From NCBI GenBank assembly GCA_028279875.1, contig JANQMU010000132.1, positions 89,392-153,391 of the forward strand: 64,000 nucleotides of DNA. Direction: 5' to 3'. Below, in pieces: positions 52,433 through 62,029 of this stretch. A model generated the notes under the pieces. The model did not search any database, was not told the origin of the DNA, and saw only the letters and a list, made by a program, of their open reading frames with translations. A program made the position numbers and the translations under genes. How positions within the stretch are numbered: the stretch's first letter is position 1; the number at the start of each line of letters is the position of its first letter. This DNA comes from Rhizobiaceae bacterium. Its GTDB lineage: Bacteria > Pseudomonadota > Alphaproteobacteria > Rhizobiales > Rhizobiaceae.

Positions 52433-52461
52433 TTGTCATAAAACCGTCGCCAAACTGTCAC
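52433..52461 (+). promoter_or_regulatory. PHO box (PhoB binding site)
   Basis: TTGTCAT-AAAA-CCGTCGC-CAAA-CTGTCAC repeats a 7-base unit every 11 bases, with a weaker fourth unit ACGTAAC ending at 52472. The consensus for alphaproteobacterial PHO boxes is CTGTCAT-N4-CTGTCAT/C. It ends 53-64 bases before the next ATG. Confidence 0.72.
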
Positions 52462-52524
52462 CTTGACGTAACAGGCGCACGGCATTTCCGATGACAGAGT
52501 CACTTTAGAAATCGGGAAAATAGA

Positions 52525-54693
52525 ATGATTGCGAAGCGCATTTGCCTTACATCCGCCATCCTGCTGGGCGTGACCGCGTCCGCTGCCGCGGACATGAACT
52601 TCAACCGCATTGCATCATTCGCGACACCGGCCAACATGGCCGACGGCGAGGACCGGTCCCGCGAGACCTCCCCCGAGATCATCACCGCGACCGCAGACGG
52701 CATGAAACTCGTCTACACGGACAGCCCTCTCGGCGTCCTCGGCATGATCGATATTTCCGACCCGGCGAAGCCAAAACCGCTCGGAAACATCGCGCTGGAC
52801 GGAGAACCAACCTCCGTCGCCATGATCGGCAATTCGGCATTCACGGCGGTCAATACCTCTGAAAGCTACACCGGGCCATCAGGCATGCTGAAGGTCATCG
52901 ACATCACCAATGGCGCGGAACTGGCGTCCTGCGACCTCGGCGGCCAGCCCGATTCCATCGCCGCCGCCAGGGACGGGTCCTTCGTCATGGTCGCCATCGA
53001 AAACGAACGCGACGAAGACCGCAATGACGGCGAAATCCCGCAGCTTCCGGCCGGCTTCCTGGTCAAGTTCGACGTCGCCGGCGGCGTTGCCGACTGCAGC
53101 ACCGGAAAAATCATCGCACTCACCGGGCTGGCCGCTGTCGCAGCCGACGATCCGGAGCCCGAATTCGTCGATATCAACGGCCTCGGCGAAACAGTCGTGA
53201 CCCTGCAGGAGAACAACCATCTGGCGGTCATCGCAGTTGACGGCACCGTGCGCGACAATTTTTCCGCCGGCAGCGTCGATCTGGAGTCTATCGACACGGC
53301 GCGTGACGGCGCTTTGACATTCGACAAGAGCAAGGACGGCGTCCTGCGCGAGCCGGACGCCGTCAAATGGCTGGATGACAATCACTTCATCACGGCGAAT
53401 GAAGGCGACTATAAAGGCGGGTCGCGCGGCTGGACCGTTTTCAAAAAGAACGGCACCGTGGTCTTCGAATCGGGCCCCGCATTCGAACATGCGATCATCC
53501 AGATCGGCCATTACCCGGAAAAACGCTCCGGCAAGAAGGGTGTCGAGCCCGAATCCGTCGAAACCGCTACCTTCGGTGACACGCCCATGGCCTTCATTGG
53601 ATCGGAGCGCGGCTCGGTGGTCGCGGTCTATGATCTGAGCGATCCGGCAAGGCCCGTCCTGAAACAATTACTGCCCTCGGGCATCGCACCGGAGGGGATC
53701 GTCGCCATTCCCGGCCGCAACCTCCTGGTGACCGCCAATGAGAAGGACTTCGTCGAGGATGGCGGCATCCGCGCCCATGTGATGATCTACCAGCTCCAGG
53801 ACAAGCCCGCCGCCTATCCGCAGATCACCTCGGCCGGCGCCGACGAACTGATCGGCTGGGGCGCCATCTCCGGCATGGTCGCGGACGCAGATAGCCCCGG
53901 CATTCTGTACGCGGTCAACGACAGTTTCTACGCCATGCAGCCGACCATCTTCACCATCGACGCCACCGCCGTGCCGGCGCGCATTACCAGGGCCCTCCCG
54001 GTTACCCGGTCCGGCCATCCGGCCCAGAAACTCGACATGGAAGGCATCACGCTCGACGGCAGGGGCGGTTACTGGATCGCCTCCGAGGGCCGCACCGACC
54101 GGGTCGTGCCGCACGCCCTCTACAATGTCGACGCCGGGGGCGGAATCAAGAAGGAAGTCGGCCTTCCGGCTGAACTGATGGCCGTTGAGAAACGCTTCGG
54201 CTTCGAAGGCATCACGAAAATCGGCGACACGCTGTGGATGGCCGTTCAGCGCGAGTGGAAGGACGATCCCAAGCACCACGTCAAGCTGGTGGCCTACAAT
54301 CCCGAAACCAAGGAATGGGGTGCGGTGCATTACAAAAAGGCGGAACCGGCAAAGGGCTGGGTCGGCCTGTCTGAAATCACCGCCCATGGCGACCATGTCT
54401 ATGTCATCGAGCGCGACAACCAGATCGGGGAGGTGGCTGTGACCAAGAAGGTCTACCGCATTCCGCTGTCCGAGATGAAACCGGCGCCGCTGGGCGGCCC
54501 GCTCCCGGTTGTCTCGAAAGAGGAGGTTCGCGATCTGATCCCCGACCTGCTCTCCCTCAACGGCTATGTCCAGGACAAGGTCGAAGGTCTGGCGATCGAC
54601 GCCGCCGGTGAGATTTTCATTTCCACTGACAATGACGGCGTCGATGATCACTCGGGTGAGACACTGTTTTTCAAGATCGGCAGTGCCAATTGA
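52525..54693 (+). CDS. Secreted phytase/esterase-like beta-propeller protein
   Basis: 722 residues. A Sec signal peptide (RICLTSAILLGVTASAAA/D) exports it. The N-terminal two thirds is a repeat-rich propeller (VYTDSPLGVLGMIDISDPAKP, FIGSERGSVVAVYDLSDPARP). The C-terminal about 440-720 is the phytase-like esterase domain (AQKLDMEGITLDGRGGYWIASEG, KRFGFEGITKIGDTLWMAVQ, DKVEGLAIDAAGEIFISTDNDGVDD). Such proteins act on organic phosphates or related esters outside the cytoplasm. The PHO box upstream supports a role in phosphate scavenging. The gene is a single unit. Confidence 0.83.
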   Translation: MIAKRICLTSAILLGVTASAAADMNFNRIASFATPANMADGEDRSRETSPEIITATADGMKLVYTDSPLGVLGMIDISDPAKPKPLGNIALDGEPTSVAMIGNSAFTAVNTSESYTGPSGMLKVIDITNGAELASCDLGGQPDSIAAARDGSFVMVAIENERDEDRNDGEIPQLPAGFLVKFDVAGGVADCSTGKIIALTGLAAVAADDPEPEFVDINGLGETVVTLQENNHLAVIAVDGTVRDNFSAGSVDLESIDTARDGALTFDKSKDGVLREPDAVKWLDDNHFITANEGDYKGGSRGWTVFKKNGTVVFESGPAFEHAIIQIGHYPEKRSGKKGVEPESVETATFGDTPMAFIGSERGSVVAVYDLSDPARPVLKQLLPSGIAPEGIVAIPGRNLLVTANEKDFVEDGGIRAHVMIYQLQDKPAAYPQITSAGADELIGWGAISGMVADADSPGILYAVNDSFYAMQPTIFTIDATAVPARITRALPVTRSGHPAQKLDMEGITLDGRGGYWIASEGRTDRVVPHALYNVDAGGGIKKEVGLPAELMAVEKRFGFEGITKIGDTLWMAVQREWKDDPKHHVKLVAYNPETKEWGAVHYKKAEPAKGWVGLSEITAHGDHVYVIERDNQIGEVAVTKKVYRIPLSEMKPAPLGGPLPVVSKEEVRDLIPDLLSLNGYVQDKVEGLAIDAAGEIFISTDNDGVDDHSGETLFFKIGSAN

Positions 54694-54832
54694 GCGCTGC
54701 GGCTCGGCAAACCTGCAAATAAATCGATTGATGAACGTGTTGAATCACCGCATCAGCATTCCGGCCCAATGATATGAATTAATTCGCGGAAACTCCATTG
54801 GGAAACAATACAGAGACGCCGGCGCACGACCG

Positions 54833-56689
54833 TCAAAACACCACCGGATGCGTTTCGCCGGTCGCCACATGGACCAGCCCTTCCGGCGCATGCTCGCTCG
54901 GCGCAACGAGGTTCCAGCGCCAGGGCGAGCAGGTCAGCGTTGCGACGGCGAGCCGTTCGGGAAAGCCCGGCTGCCATCGCGGATGGAAGCTCGGCTCATA
55001 CATCCAGTCGACCTTCTCTGCCGCCGCGTAGAGCGTCTGCATCTCGGCATCGTTCTCCTCGGCCGGGCGGCAGGTCATCAGCCCCGCCACCTCGTAGCGT
55101 ACCCGCGCGGTGACAGCGCCGCGATGCACCAGCACCCAGCCGCCACCCATCTCGGCCAGCGCGTTCACGCATTGCGCCATCGCCGCGTCGGACGAGCCGA
55201 CGCACCAGATATTGTGCTTATCATGGCCCATCGAGCAGGCCAGCGCGGTCTCGGAATCGCGCGGACCGCAGCCGATCCAGAACATTTTTGAAACGGCGGC
55301 CTTTCCCGAATACCGGTCGATGATCGAGAACTTGGTGATGTTGCGGTCCGGGTCGCGCTGAACCATGCCGTTCTCGACGGCAAGCTCCATGGTCAGGAAA
55401 TCATCTGTCCAGTGGAACGGGCGAAGCACCGCCGCCTGCATCGTGGCGCGCCCGGGCGCGGCTGGGATGGCAAAATCATCCGCCGTCAGGGCACGGCCGA
55501 TATGGATCGACCGGGTCGCCCATTCAGGCCAGTCGATGGTTGGAACCTCGGCAAGATAGTCGGTTCCCCGCGAGACCTGCCGGCCATCGGCCCAGACCTC
55601 GGCGATCTCGAAACGCGCCACATCGGCGAGCAGCACCATATCGGCAAACCGGCCCGGCGCCAGCGAACCGACCCATGGCGTCAGTCGCATGTGCCGCGCC
55701 GGGTTGATGGTCGCAAGTTGAATAGCGGTTTCGGGCCTCAGCCCCGCATCGATGGCCATGCGGACATTGTGATCGCTCGCGCCGAGCCGGAGCGTATCCG
55801 ACGCGCTACGGTCATCCGTGGTCACGGCCACCTGCGACCAGTCCTCGAGGCCGCGCTCCAGCAAGCCGGCAATGATCTCGGGCAATGTGTGCACCCGGAT
55901 TTCGACGAACAGGCCACGGCGCAGCTTGTCCCACGCCTCCTCGGCGGTCCAAGCCTCATGATCCGAGGCGATCCCGGACGCGGCGAAGGCGTTGATGCCC
56001 GGCAGATCGCGAATGCCGGCGCCATGGCCCTCGACCACCGCGCGGGCCGCGAATGTCGCCTCGATCATCGACCACAGCCGGTCATGGGCGGGATTGTCGG
56101 CGTCCTTCACCGCCGGCCAGTCCATCACCTCGTCGAGACCGGTCGTCATCAGGCTTTCACGCAGGAACCGGGCTTGGTCGCCGCCGTCCAGGTGGGCGCC
56201 ATGTTCCCAGGCCGTCGGCGGCACCGCCGAGCCCGGCAGCGGAAAGATCTTGAGCGGCGATCCCGCCCGCCGTGCCGCCAGCCAGAAATCGAGCGTGTGC
56301 TGCGGTGCGACATTCGAAAATTCGTGGCTGGCCTCGCAGGTCCAGGTGTTGCCGCGCGGCAGAACCAGCGCCGCCTCCCATTCCGGCGTGATATGTGAGC
56401 TTTCGATGTGCTTGTGGACTTCGCCCAGCCCCGGCACTGCACTATAGGCACTCCGGTCGACGGTTTCGCGGGCTGTGCCCGGAAAGCTGCCTTTGGGCCC
56501 GAGATAGGCAATGCGTCCCCGGCACAGGGCCATCTCCGCATCGTCGATCCATGTCCGCGAGCCGGTATCGAGAACCCGGCCGACGCGCAACAGCGTGTCG
56601 GCGGGCGCCCGGCCGAGCGCAACCTGAACCAGCGCCTTTCGGATTTCCGTCTCGCCACGTGCGGTAGTGTTCGGATCCGGATCGGTCAC
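54833..56689 (-). CDS. Adenine deaminase family amidohydrolase
   Basis: 618 residues from a GTG with AGGAG 6 bases upstream. The core of the adenine deaminase family is present: PGLGEVHKHIESS (metal His-x-His), VVEGHGAGIRDLPGINAFAASGI (PGH-type loop), IASDHEAWTAEEA and VAVTTDDRSASDTL. The usual DPHE motif reads ASHE, so one conserved acid is lost while His-Glu is kept. The C-terminal domain (LACSMGHDKHNIWCVGSSD) is also typical. It would turn adenine, or a related aminopurine, into the hydroxy form plus ammonia. It is divergent from the ABC importer operon at 56941, suggesting shared substrates. Confidence 0.85.
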   Translation of the reverse strand: MTDPDPNTTARGETEIRKALVQVALGRAPADTLLRVGRVLDTGSRTWIDDAEMALCRGRIAYLGPKGSFPGTARETVDRSAYSAVPGLGEVHKHIESSHITPEWEAALVLPRGNTWTCEASHEFSNVAPQHTLDFWLAARRAGSPLKIFPLPGSAVPPTAWEHGAHLDGGDQARFLRESLMTTGLDEVMDWPAVKDADNPAHDRLWSMIEATFAARAVVEGHGAGIRDLPGINAFAASGIASDHEAWTAEEAWDKLRRGLFVEIRVHTLPEIIAGLLERGLEDWSQVAVTTDDRSASDTLRLGASDHNVRMAIDAGLRPETAIQLATINPARHMRLTPWVGSLAPGRFADMVLLADVARFEIAEVWADGRQVSRGTDYLAEVPTIDWPEWATRSIHIGRALTADDFAIPAAPGRATMQAAVLRPFHWTDDFLTMELAVENGMVQRDPDRNITKFSIIDRYSGKAAVSKMFWIGCGPRDSETALACSMGHDKHNIWCVGSSDAAMAQCVNALAEMGGGWVLVHRGAVTARVRYEVAGLMTCRPAEENDAEMQTLYAAAEKVDWMYEPSFHPRWQPGFPERLAVATLTCSPWRWNLVAPSEHAPEGLVHVATGETHPVVF

Positions 56690-56844
56690 GGAAGACTCCT
56701 GTTTTGCGGCACGCTCTGCCGTGCGGGACCACCACCATTGGCACAGCCGTTGGCGGTTTACCAGCGATCCGCTTCACCCTTGAGACGTGCCGGCAGCAAC
56801 CGTCGAAATTAGGCAGATTTTAGGGTCAATGTGGCCGCCCGATC

Positions 56845-56874
56845 TTGACGGCGGGTCGATACCATCGCTAGGCT
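56845..56874 (+). promoter_or_regulatory. Possible sigma-70 promoter of the ABC operon
   Basis: TTGACG (56845-56850) and TAGGCT (56869-56874) are 18 bases apart and 67 bases before the binding-protein ATG. Confidence 0.4.
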
Positions 56875-56940
56875 TCCGACTTCTGCGATCCCCCACACAG
56901 ATCACCGGCCGGTGCACCGGCCCAAACACAGGAACAAGTT

Positions 56941-57960
56941 ATGAAACAACTTCTTACGACCAGTGCGCTGTTTTTTGCTCTGACGGCCGGCATGGCCCAG
57001 GCCAAGGACACATTCACGATTTCTTGGTGGGGCTACAATGGCGACAAGCTGAACGCCAACATCATCGAGCCGTTCAAGGCCATGTGCGACTGCGATGTGG
57101 TCTTCGAGACCGGCAACAATGCCGACCGGCTGAACAAGCTGGCAGTGCGCAAGGGCGAAGGTGTTGACGTCATTTTCCTGACCGACTCCTATTCCCAGAT
57201 CGGCATCGAGCAGGGGCTGTTCCAACCCGTCGATCGCGCCAAGGTCCCCAATGTCAGCAAGCTCTACGAACTGGCCCAGGCACCGCAGGGCGAATTCGGA
57301 CCAGCCTATACGATCGGTCGCGTCTCCATCGTCTATGACAGCGAAAAGGTCGATGCGATCACCAGCTGGAACGATCTGTGGCGCGAGGATCTCGCCAATT
57401 CCGTTTCGCTGCCCGGCATCACCACGACGGCCGGCCCGATGATGGTGCTGCGCGCCGGCGCCCATGCCGGTGTCGATGCCTATAAGGACCCGGATGCCGC
57501 CTTCGCCGCCATCGAAGAGCTGAAACCCAATGTCGTCAAGAACTACAAGACCGGTTCGGAAATGGTGAACCTGATCTCAACCGGCGAGGTCACCGTGGCG
57601 GTCGCCCAGGACTTCACCTTCGCTTCGCTCATGGAAGCCGTGCCCAGCATGGTCAACGCCGAACTGTCGGACGGCGATATCGCCACGCTCAACACGATCA
57701 ACATCCCGACAGGCGCGAAGAATGTCGATCTGGCGCACAAATTCATCAATTTCGTCCTGTCGACGCCGATCCAGGAAGTCGAGGCCAAGCAGGGCGTCGA
57801 CGCGCCGGTCAACAAGGAAGTGGTTTTGACGCCGGAGGAAGCTGCCAACTGGACCTATGGCCAGGACGAGATTTCCAGCCTGAACCGGATCGACTACGGC
57901 AAGCTGAATGCCGAGAAGGTTGACTGGATCGACCGCTGGAACGAAATTTTCGGCTCCTGA
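56941..57960 (+). CDS. ABC transporter solute-binding protein, PotD/spermidine-type
   Basis: 339 residues. A Sec signal (MKQLLTTSALFFALTAGMAQA/K) exports it to the periplasm. The fold pattern is that of polyamine-binding proteins: FTISWWGYNGDKLNANIIEPF, DVIFLTDSYSQIGIEQGLFQPVD, AYTIGRVSIVYDSEKV and AHKFINFVLSTPIQ. The acid residues that bind amine groups are at least partly present, so a cationic or amine-bearing ligand is likely. The linked deaminase and amidohydrolase genes suggest a purine-like or amino-heterocyclic compound instead of putrescine. A strong hairpin follows the stop. Confidence 0.87.
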   Translation: MKQLLTTSALFFALTAGMAQAKDTFTISWWGYNGDKLNANIIEPFKAMCDCDVVFETGNNADRLNKLAVRKGEGVDVIFLTDSYSQIGIEQGLFQPVDRAKVPNVSKLYELAQAPQGEFGPAYTIGRVSIVYDSEKVDAITSWNDLWREDLANSVSLPGITTTAGPMMVLRAGAHAGVDAYKDPDAAFAAIEELKPNVVKNYKTGSEMVNLISTGEVTVAVAQDFTFASLMEAVPSMVNAELSDGDIATLNTINIPTGAKNVDLAHKFINFVLSTPIQEVEAKQGVDAPVNKEVVLTPEEAANWTYGQDEISSLNRIDYGKLNAEKVDWIDRWNEIFGS

Positions 57961-57998
57961 TCAACCGGCCCTTCGGGGGCGTTTGACGACATTCTGCG

Positions 57999-58018
57999 GG
58001 TGGCGCTCCGGCGCCACC
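57999..58018 (+). other. Intercistronic RNA hairpin after the ABC binding-protein gene
   Basis: GGTGGCGC, loop TCCG, GCGCCACC: a perfect 8-bp stem closed by C-G on a UNCG tetraloop, an unusually stable RNA fold. There is no T-tract. Its place and loop match the hairpin at 15496-15529. Confidence 0.75.
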
Positions 58019-58037
58019 TCGCGAAGGAACCCGCATC

Positions 58038-58865
58038 ATGATCTTCCGTCATACCGGCTGGTTGCTGGTACTGCCCGCTACCGTGGCGGTCGCCCTGTTT
58101 CTGGGCCTGCCGGTGCTCGACACGTTCTCCACAACGGTCACCGACAGCACGGGACTGCTGTCGAACTACCAGAAATTCTTCGACAGCCGCTTCCGCCGCA
58201 CCGTCCTGTGGCGAACCACCGAGATCGCGTTGGTCACCACGGTCGCATCCCTGCTGATCGGCTTCGTCACCGCCTATGTCGTGTCCCGCGCGCCGGGGCG
58301 CATCAAGAGCATCCTCATCATCGCCGCCGTCTTCCCGCTGCTGACAGGCGTCGTGGTGCGCTCCTTCGCCTGGCTGGTGATCCTCGGCAAGAACGGCATT
58401 CTCAACCAGATTCTCCTGACTGTCGGCATCGTCAGTGAACCGCTGTCGATGCTCTACACCCAAGGCGCAGTGATCGTTGCCATGGTCTATCTGTTCGTGC
58501 CGCTGATGATCCTGACCATTGTCGGCGTTCTGGAGGGCATTCCGGAAGACCTCCTTCAGGCCTCAGCGTCGCTCGGCGCGACCCCCAGGGCGACCTTCTG
58601 GCAGGTGGTCTTTCCGCTGGCGATGCCCGGCCTGATCGTCGGCGCCGTCCTGGTGTTCACCGGGTCGTTCACCTCCTATGCCACGCCGCAGCTTCTGGGC
58701 GGCGAGCAGCAGATGATGATGGGCACCTTCCTGCACCAGCGGGCGATGGTCACCTTTGACTGGACCGGCGCATCGACCATTGCCGTGATCATGACGGTCG
58801 TCACCATTGCCATCGTCCTGGTGATGGGCCGCATGGCGCGACGCCTCAATCCGGCGGCGGTCTGA
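58038..58865 (+). CDS. ABC transporter permease, PotB-type
   Basis: 275 residues with six membrane helices. The cytoplasmic EAA-type loop that docks on the ATPase is EDLLQASASLGATPRATFWQVVFPLAMPG. It begins with a long TM1 (GWLLVLPATVAVALFLGLPV). AAGGAA lies about 9 bases before the ATG. The next permease overlaps its stop (TGATG). Confidence 0.9.
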   Translation: MIFRHTGWLLVLPATVAVALFLGLPVLDTFSTTVTDSTGLLSNYQKFFDSRFRRTVLWRTTEIALVTTVASLLIGFVTAYVVSRAPGRIKSILIIAAVFPLLTGVVVRSFAWLVILGKNGILNQILLTVGIVSEPLSMLYTQGAVIVAMVYLFVPLMILTIVGVLEGIPEDLLQASASLGATPRATFWQVVFPLAMPGLIVGAVLVFTGSFTSYATPQLLGGEQQMMMGTFLHQRAMVTFDWTGASTIAVIMTVVTIAIVLVMGRMARRLNPAAV

Positions 58866-59653
58866 TGCGTACACGTCCCCACCCCGCCATGACCGGCTTT
58901 GCCGCCCTGGTCTTCTTCTTCCTGATGGCACCGCTGGTGATCATCATCGGCGCCTCGCTGTCGGACACAAGCTTTCTGACCTTCCCGCCCCAGGGCCTGA
59001 CGCTTCACTGGTACGAGAACATCTTCGAGGTTTCCGCCTTCAAGCGCACCATGGTGACAAGCGCCATCCTGGCGCTTCTGGGCACCAGCCTGTCGCTGCT
59101 TGTCGGCATTCCCGCCGCCTATGCGCTGAACCGCTACCGGGTGCAACTGCCGAGCTTCCTGTCGACAGTGTTCGTCCTTCCCATCCTGGTGCCGGAACTC
59201 GTGCTCGGTTTTTCGATCATGAAGTCGATTACCACGGCGATGAGCTTCCCGATTTTCGTCTCCCTGGTGATCGGCCATGCGCTGCTGGTGCTGCCCTATT
59301 GCGTGCGGGTCGTGTCCGCTTCGCTCGCCTCCTTCGACTTCTCCATCGAGGAGGCCGCCGTTTCGCTCGGCTGCCCGCGCTGGCGGGCGTTCTTCACCAT
59401 CGTGCTGCCGAATGTGCGAGCCGGCGTCATCGCCGCCTTCATTCTGGCCCTGATCACCTCGATCAACGACGTGTCGATTTCGCTGTTTTTGACCGGGCCC
59501 GGAATCTCGACCCTGCCGATCCAGCTTCTCGCCCATATGGAGCAGTTCTTCGACCCCACCATCGCTTCGGTTTCCGTGCTTCTGATGCTCGTGACCGTCG
59601 GCGTGATGGCGGTGGTCGAACTGACCCTCGGGCTCACCTTCCTGACGAAATGA
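58865..59653 (+). CDS. ABC transporter permease, PotC-type
   Basis: 262 residues, six membrane helices, partner of the permease before it. The EAA loop reads IEEAAVSLGCPRWRAFFTIVLPNVRAGVI. ISLFLTGPGISTLPIQLLAHMEQFFDPTIA is the usual PotC C-terminal stretch. It overlaps the previous gene by 1 base and is 4 bases from the ATPase gene. Confidence 0.9.
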   Translation: MRTRPHPAMTGFAALVFFFLMAPLVIIIGASLSDTSFLTFPPQGLTLHWYENIFEVSAFKRTMVTSAILALLGTSLSLLVGIPAAYALNRYRVQLPSFLSTVFVLPILVPELVLGFSIMKSITTAMSFPIFVSLVIGHALLVLPYCVRVVSASLASFDFSIEEAAVSLGCPRWRAFFTIVLPNVRAGVIAAFILALITSINDVSISLFLTGPGISTLPIQLLAHMEQFFDPTIASVSVLLMLVTVGVMAVVELTLGLTFLTK

Positions 59654-59657
59654 CCCA

Positions 59658-60716
59658 ATGACCGTATCCCTGACCCTTTCTGGCATCACCGCCCATTACG
59701 GCACCACCAAGGTGCTGGAGGATTTTTCGCTGCAGGTCGAGGAAGGCGAACTGGTGTCGCTGCTCGGGGCCTCCGGCTGCGGCAAGACCACGACGTTGCG
59801 GCTGGTTGCCGGTTTCCTGCAGCCGACCACCGGATCCATCCATCTCGGCGGCCGGGACATCACACGGCTGCCGGCCCATACCCGCGATATCGGTCTGGTG
59901 TTCCAGAACTATGCGCTGTTTCCGCATCTGTCGATCCGCGACAATGTGGCCTTTGGGTTGAAGCAGCGCGGCATGGGATCCGCGGCGCGCGCCAAACAGG
60001 CCAATGCCATGCTCGAACGGGTCGGGCTCGAAGCGCTCGCCAGCCGCACCCCCGATGCCCTGTCCGGCGGGCAGAAACAGCGCGTCGCCCTGGCCCGGGC
60101 TCTGGTGATCGACCCGCCGCTCCTGATGTTCGACGAGCCGCTGTCGAACCTCGACGCCAAGCTGCGCGTCGATATGCGGGTGGAGATCCGCCGGCTGCAA
60201 CGCGACAATGGCCGCACGGCGCTCTATGTCACCCACGATCAGGAAGAGGCGTTTTCGATCTCCGACCGCGTGGCGATCATGAATGCCGGCCGCATCCTTC
60301 AGCTCGATGCGCCGGAAATCCTGTATTCGAAACCGGCCGACGCCTTCGTCGCCAATTTCGTCGGCTTTGAAAACATCATCCCGTTGCGTGGGTCCGGCGA
60401 GGATGGCGGATCGATACGGGCCGACATGACCGACGGAACGACCCTGTCCCTGCCGCGCGAACGCCACGCACCGCCGGCTCAGGATTTTCTGTTTGCGACA
60501 CGCCCGGAGGGGCTGCTGGTCGCCCGGTCCGGCGACGGCATTCCGGCGCGGCTTGGCCTGCGGACCTATCTCGGGCGGGCCTATCAGTACCGGTGCGAGA
60601 CGGCGGCCGGCGAGATCATCGCCAACGGCCCGCTGTCCGAACCGCTGGAACCGGGCACCGAGGCGGTGCTGATCCCCCAGCACGACCAGTGCGCTGTATT
60701 GCCGGTGGACGCATGA
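59658..60716 (+). CDS. ABC transporter ATP-binding protein, PotA-type
   Basis: 352 residues. Walker A is GASGCGKTT (K43), the signature LSGGQKQRVALARAL, Walker B LLMFDEPLSNLD and the H-loop YVTHDQEEA. The C-terminal about 110 residues form the TOBE/regulatory domain of PotA/MalK-type ATPases. It powers import by the two permeases. It overlaps the amidohydrolase gene by 4 bases. Confidence 0.93.
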   Translation: MTVSLTLSGITAHYGTTKVLEDFSLQVEEGELVSLLGASGCGKTTTLRLVAGFLQPTTGSIHLGGRDITRLPAHTRDIGLVFQNYALFPHLSIRDNVAFGLKQRGMGSAARAKQANAMLERVGLEALASRTPDALSGGQKQRVALARALVIDPPLLMFDEPLSNLDAKLRVDMRVEIRRLQRDNGRTALYVTHDQEEAFSISDRVAIMNAGRILQLDAPEILYSKPADAFVANFVGFENIIPLRGSGEDGGSIRADMTDGTTLSLPRERHAPPAQDFLFATRPEGLLVARSGDGIPARLGLRTYLGRAYQYRCETAAGEIIANGPLSEPLEPGTEAVLIPQHDQCAVLPVDA

Positions 60717-62029
60717 CGCTGCTTGGCAATGCCCGCATCCTGACGATGGATTCCCACATGCGGGACATCGCCAAGGGCTGGATCGAAATCGAAGACGGTC
60801 TAATTGCAGGATTGGGCGAAGGTCCGCCACCGCAGGGGAAAGATGCCCTAGATATGGGCGGCGACCTCATCATGCCAGGCATGGTCAACACCCATTGCCA
60901 TATGGCCATGACGCTGTTTCGCGGGCTGGGCGAAGATATCGATGACCGCCTGTATCGCTACATCCTGCCGCTCGAGCGCGATTGCGTGACCGCACCCGTC
61001 GTCGCGGCCGGATCGCGGCTGGCCGCGCTGGAGATGATCCGCGGCGGCGTCACCACGGTCGCCGACATGTATTATTTCGAGGCCGAGGTCGGCCGCGCGG
61101 TGGCCGAAGCGGGCATGCGCAGCATTGTCGGCCAGACCCTGGGGGATTTCGACGCCCCCGATCATGACACGTTCGATGAGGCCTTCGCCCTCACCGATGC
61201 GCTGGTCGATGAATTCGAAAGCCACCCTCTGGTCACCGCCTCGATCGCCCCCCACGCACCCTATTCCACTGATATTCCGGTCATGGCCCGGGTCGCCCGA
61301 TGGGCCGACGACCATCCGCACAATCCGGTCCAGATGCATCTCGCCGAAAGCGATGCGGAACTGGCCTGGTGCGCGGACCGTCACGATGCCCGGCCGGTCA
61401 AGGTGACGGCCCGCGCCGGGCTGCTGCGGCCCGGACTGATCGCCGCCCACTGTCTGCATATCGATGACGCCGAGGCCGAACGCCTTGCCGAAAACGGCGT
61501 CGGTGTCGCCCACAACGCCCGCTCCAACGGCAAGGCCGGGCGCGGCATCGCGCCGGTCGAGACCATGCGCGCGGCGGGCGTGCCGGTGGGCCTTGCCAGC
61601 GACGGCGCGATGAGCGGCAACACGCTTGACCTGTTCGCCCAGTTCGCCCCGGCCTCGATGTTCCAGAAGATTCTCGGCCAAAGCCGTGCCACACTGCCGG
61701 CCCGCGAGGTCATCCGCATGGCGACAATCGAGGGCGCGCGGGTCCTGGGACTGGCCGACCGCATCGGATCGCTGGAGCCCGGCAAGGCGGCCGATCTGAT
61801 CCGCATCCGGCTGGATGACCCGCGGGTCCAGCCAATCTATGATATCTATTCGGCCCTGGTCTTTGCGCTCCATGCCTGCGATGTGCGCGCCACCATGGTC
61901 GCCGGCCGCTGGCTGATGCGCGAGCGGGCGGCCGAAACACTGGACCAGGCCAAGGTGATCGCCGACGCCATACAGGTCGCAGGCGCCTTTAACGACCGCA
62001 TCGCCGAATTGGACAGGAGCATGAAGTGA
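60713..62029 (+). CDS. Amidohydrolase, MtaD/SsnA/TRZ-ATZ type deaminase
   Basis: 438 residues from the ATG at 60713 (ATGA overlap with the ATPase gene). Metal ligands are NTHCHMAMTLFRG (HxH), QMHLAES, AAHCLHID and the Asp in LASDGAMSGNTLDLF. These enzymes remove amino groups or chlorine from purine-like, triazine or guanidino rings; the closest characterised types are methylthioadenosine/SAH deaminases and SsnA. Its place between an importer and an M20 hydrolase, opposite an adenine-deaminase-like gene, supports an N-heterocycle as substrate. Confidence 0.87.
   Translation: MTLLGNARILTMDSHMRDIAKGWIEIEDGLIAGLGEGPPPQGKDALDMGGDLIMPGMVNTHCHMAMTLFRGLGEDIDDRLYRYILPLERDCVTAPVVAAGSRLAALEMIRGGVTTVADMYYFEAEVGRAVAEAGMRSIVGQTLGDFDAPDHDTFDEAFALTDALVDEFESHPLVTASIAPHAPYSTDIPVMARVARWADDHPHNPVQMHLAESDAELAWCADRHDARPVKVTARAGLLRPGLIAAHCLHIDDAEAERLAENGVGVAHNARSNGKAGRGIAPVETMRAAGVPVGLASDGAMSGNTLDLFAQFAPASMFQKILGQSRATLPAREVIRMATIEGARVLGLADRIGSLEPGKAADLIRIRLDDPRVQPIYDIYSALVFALHACDVRATMVAGRWLMRERAAETLDQAKVIADAIQVAGAFNDRIAELDRSMK

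Noticed and set aside
56690..56820. Known purine riboswitch before the adenine-deaminase-like gene
   Set aside because: The conserved loop sequences of the purine class are absent; only generic stems are seen, so no riboswitch was annotated.
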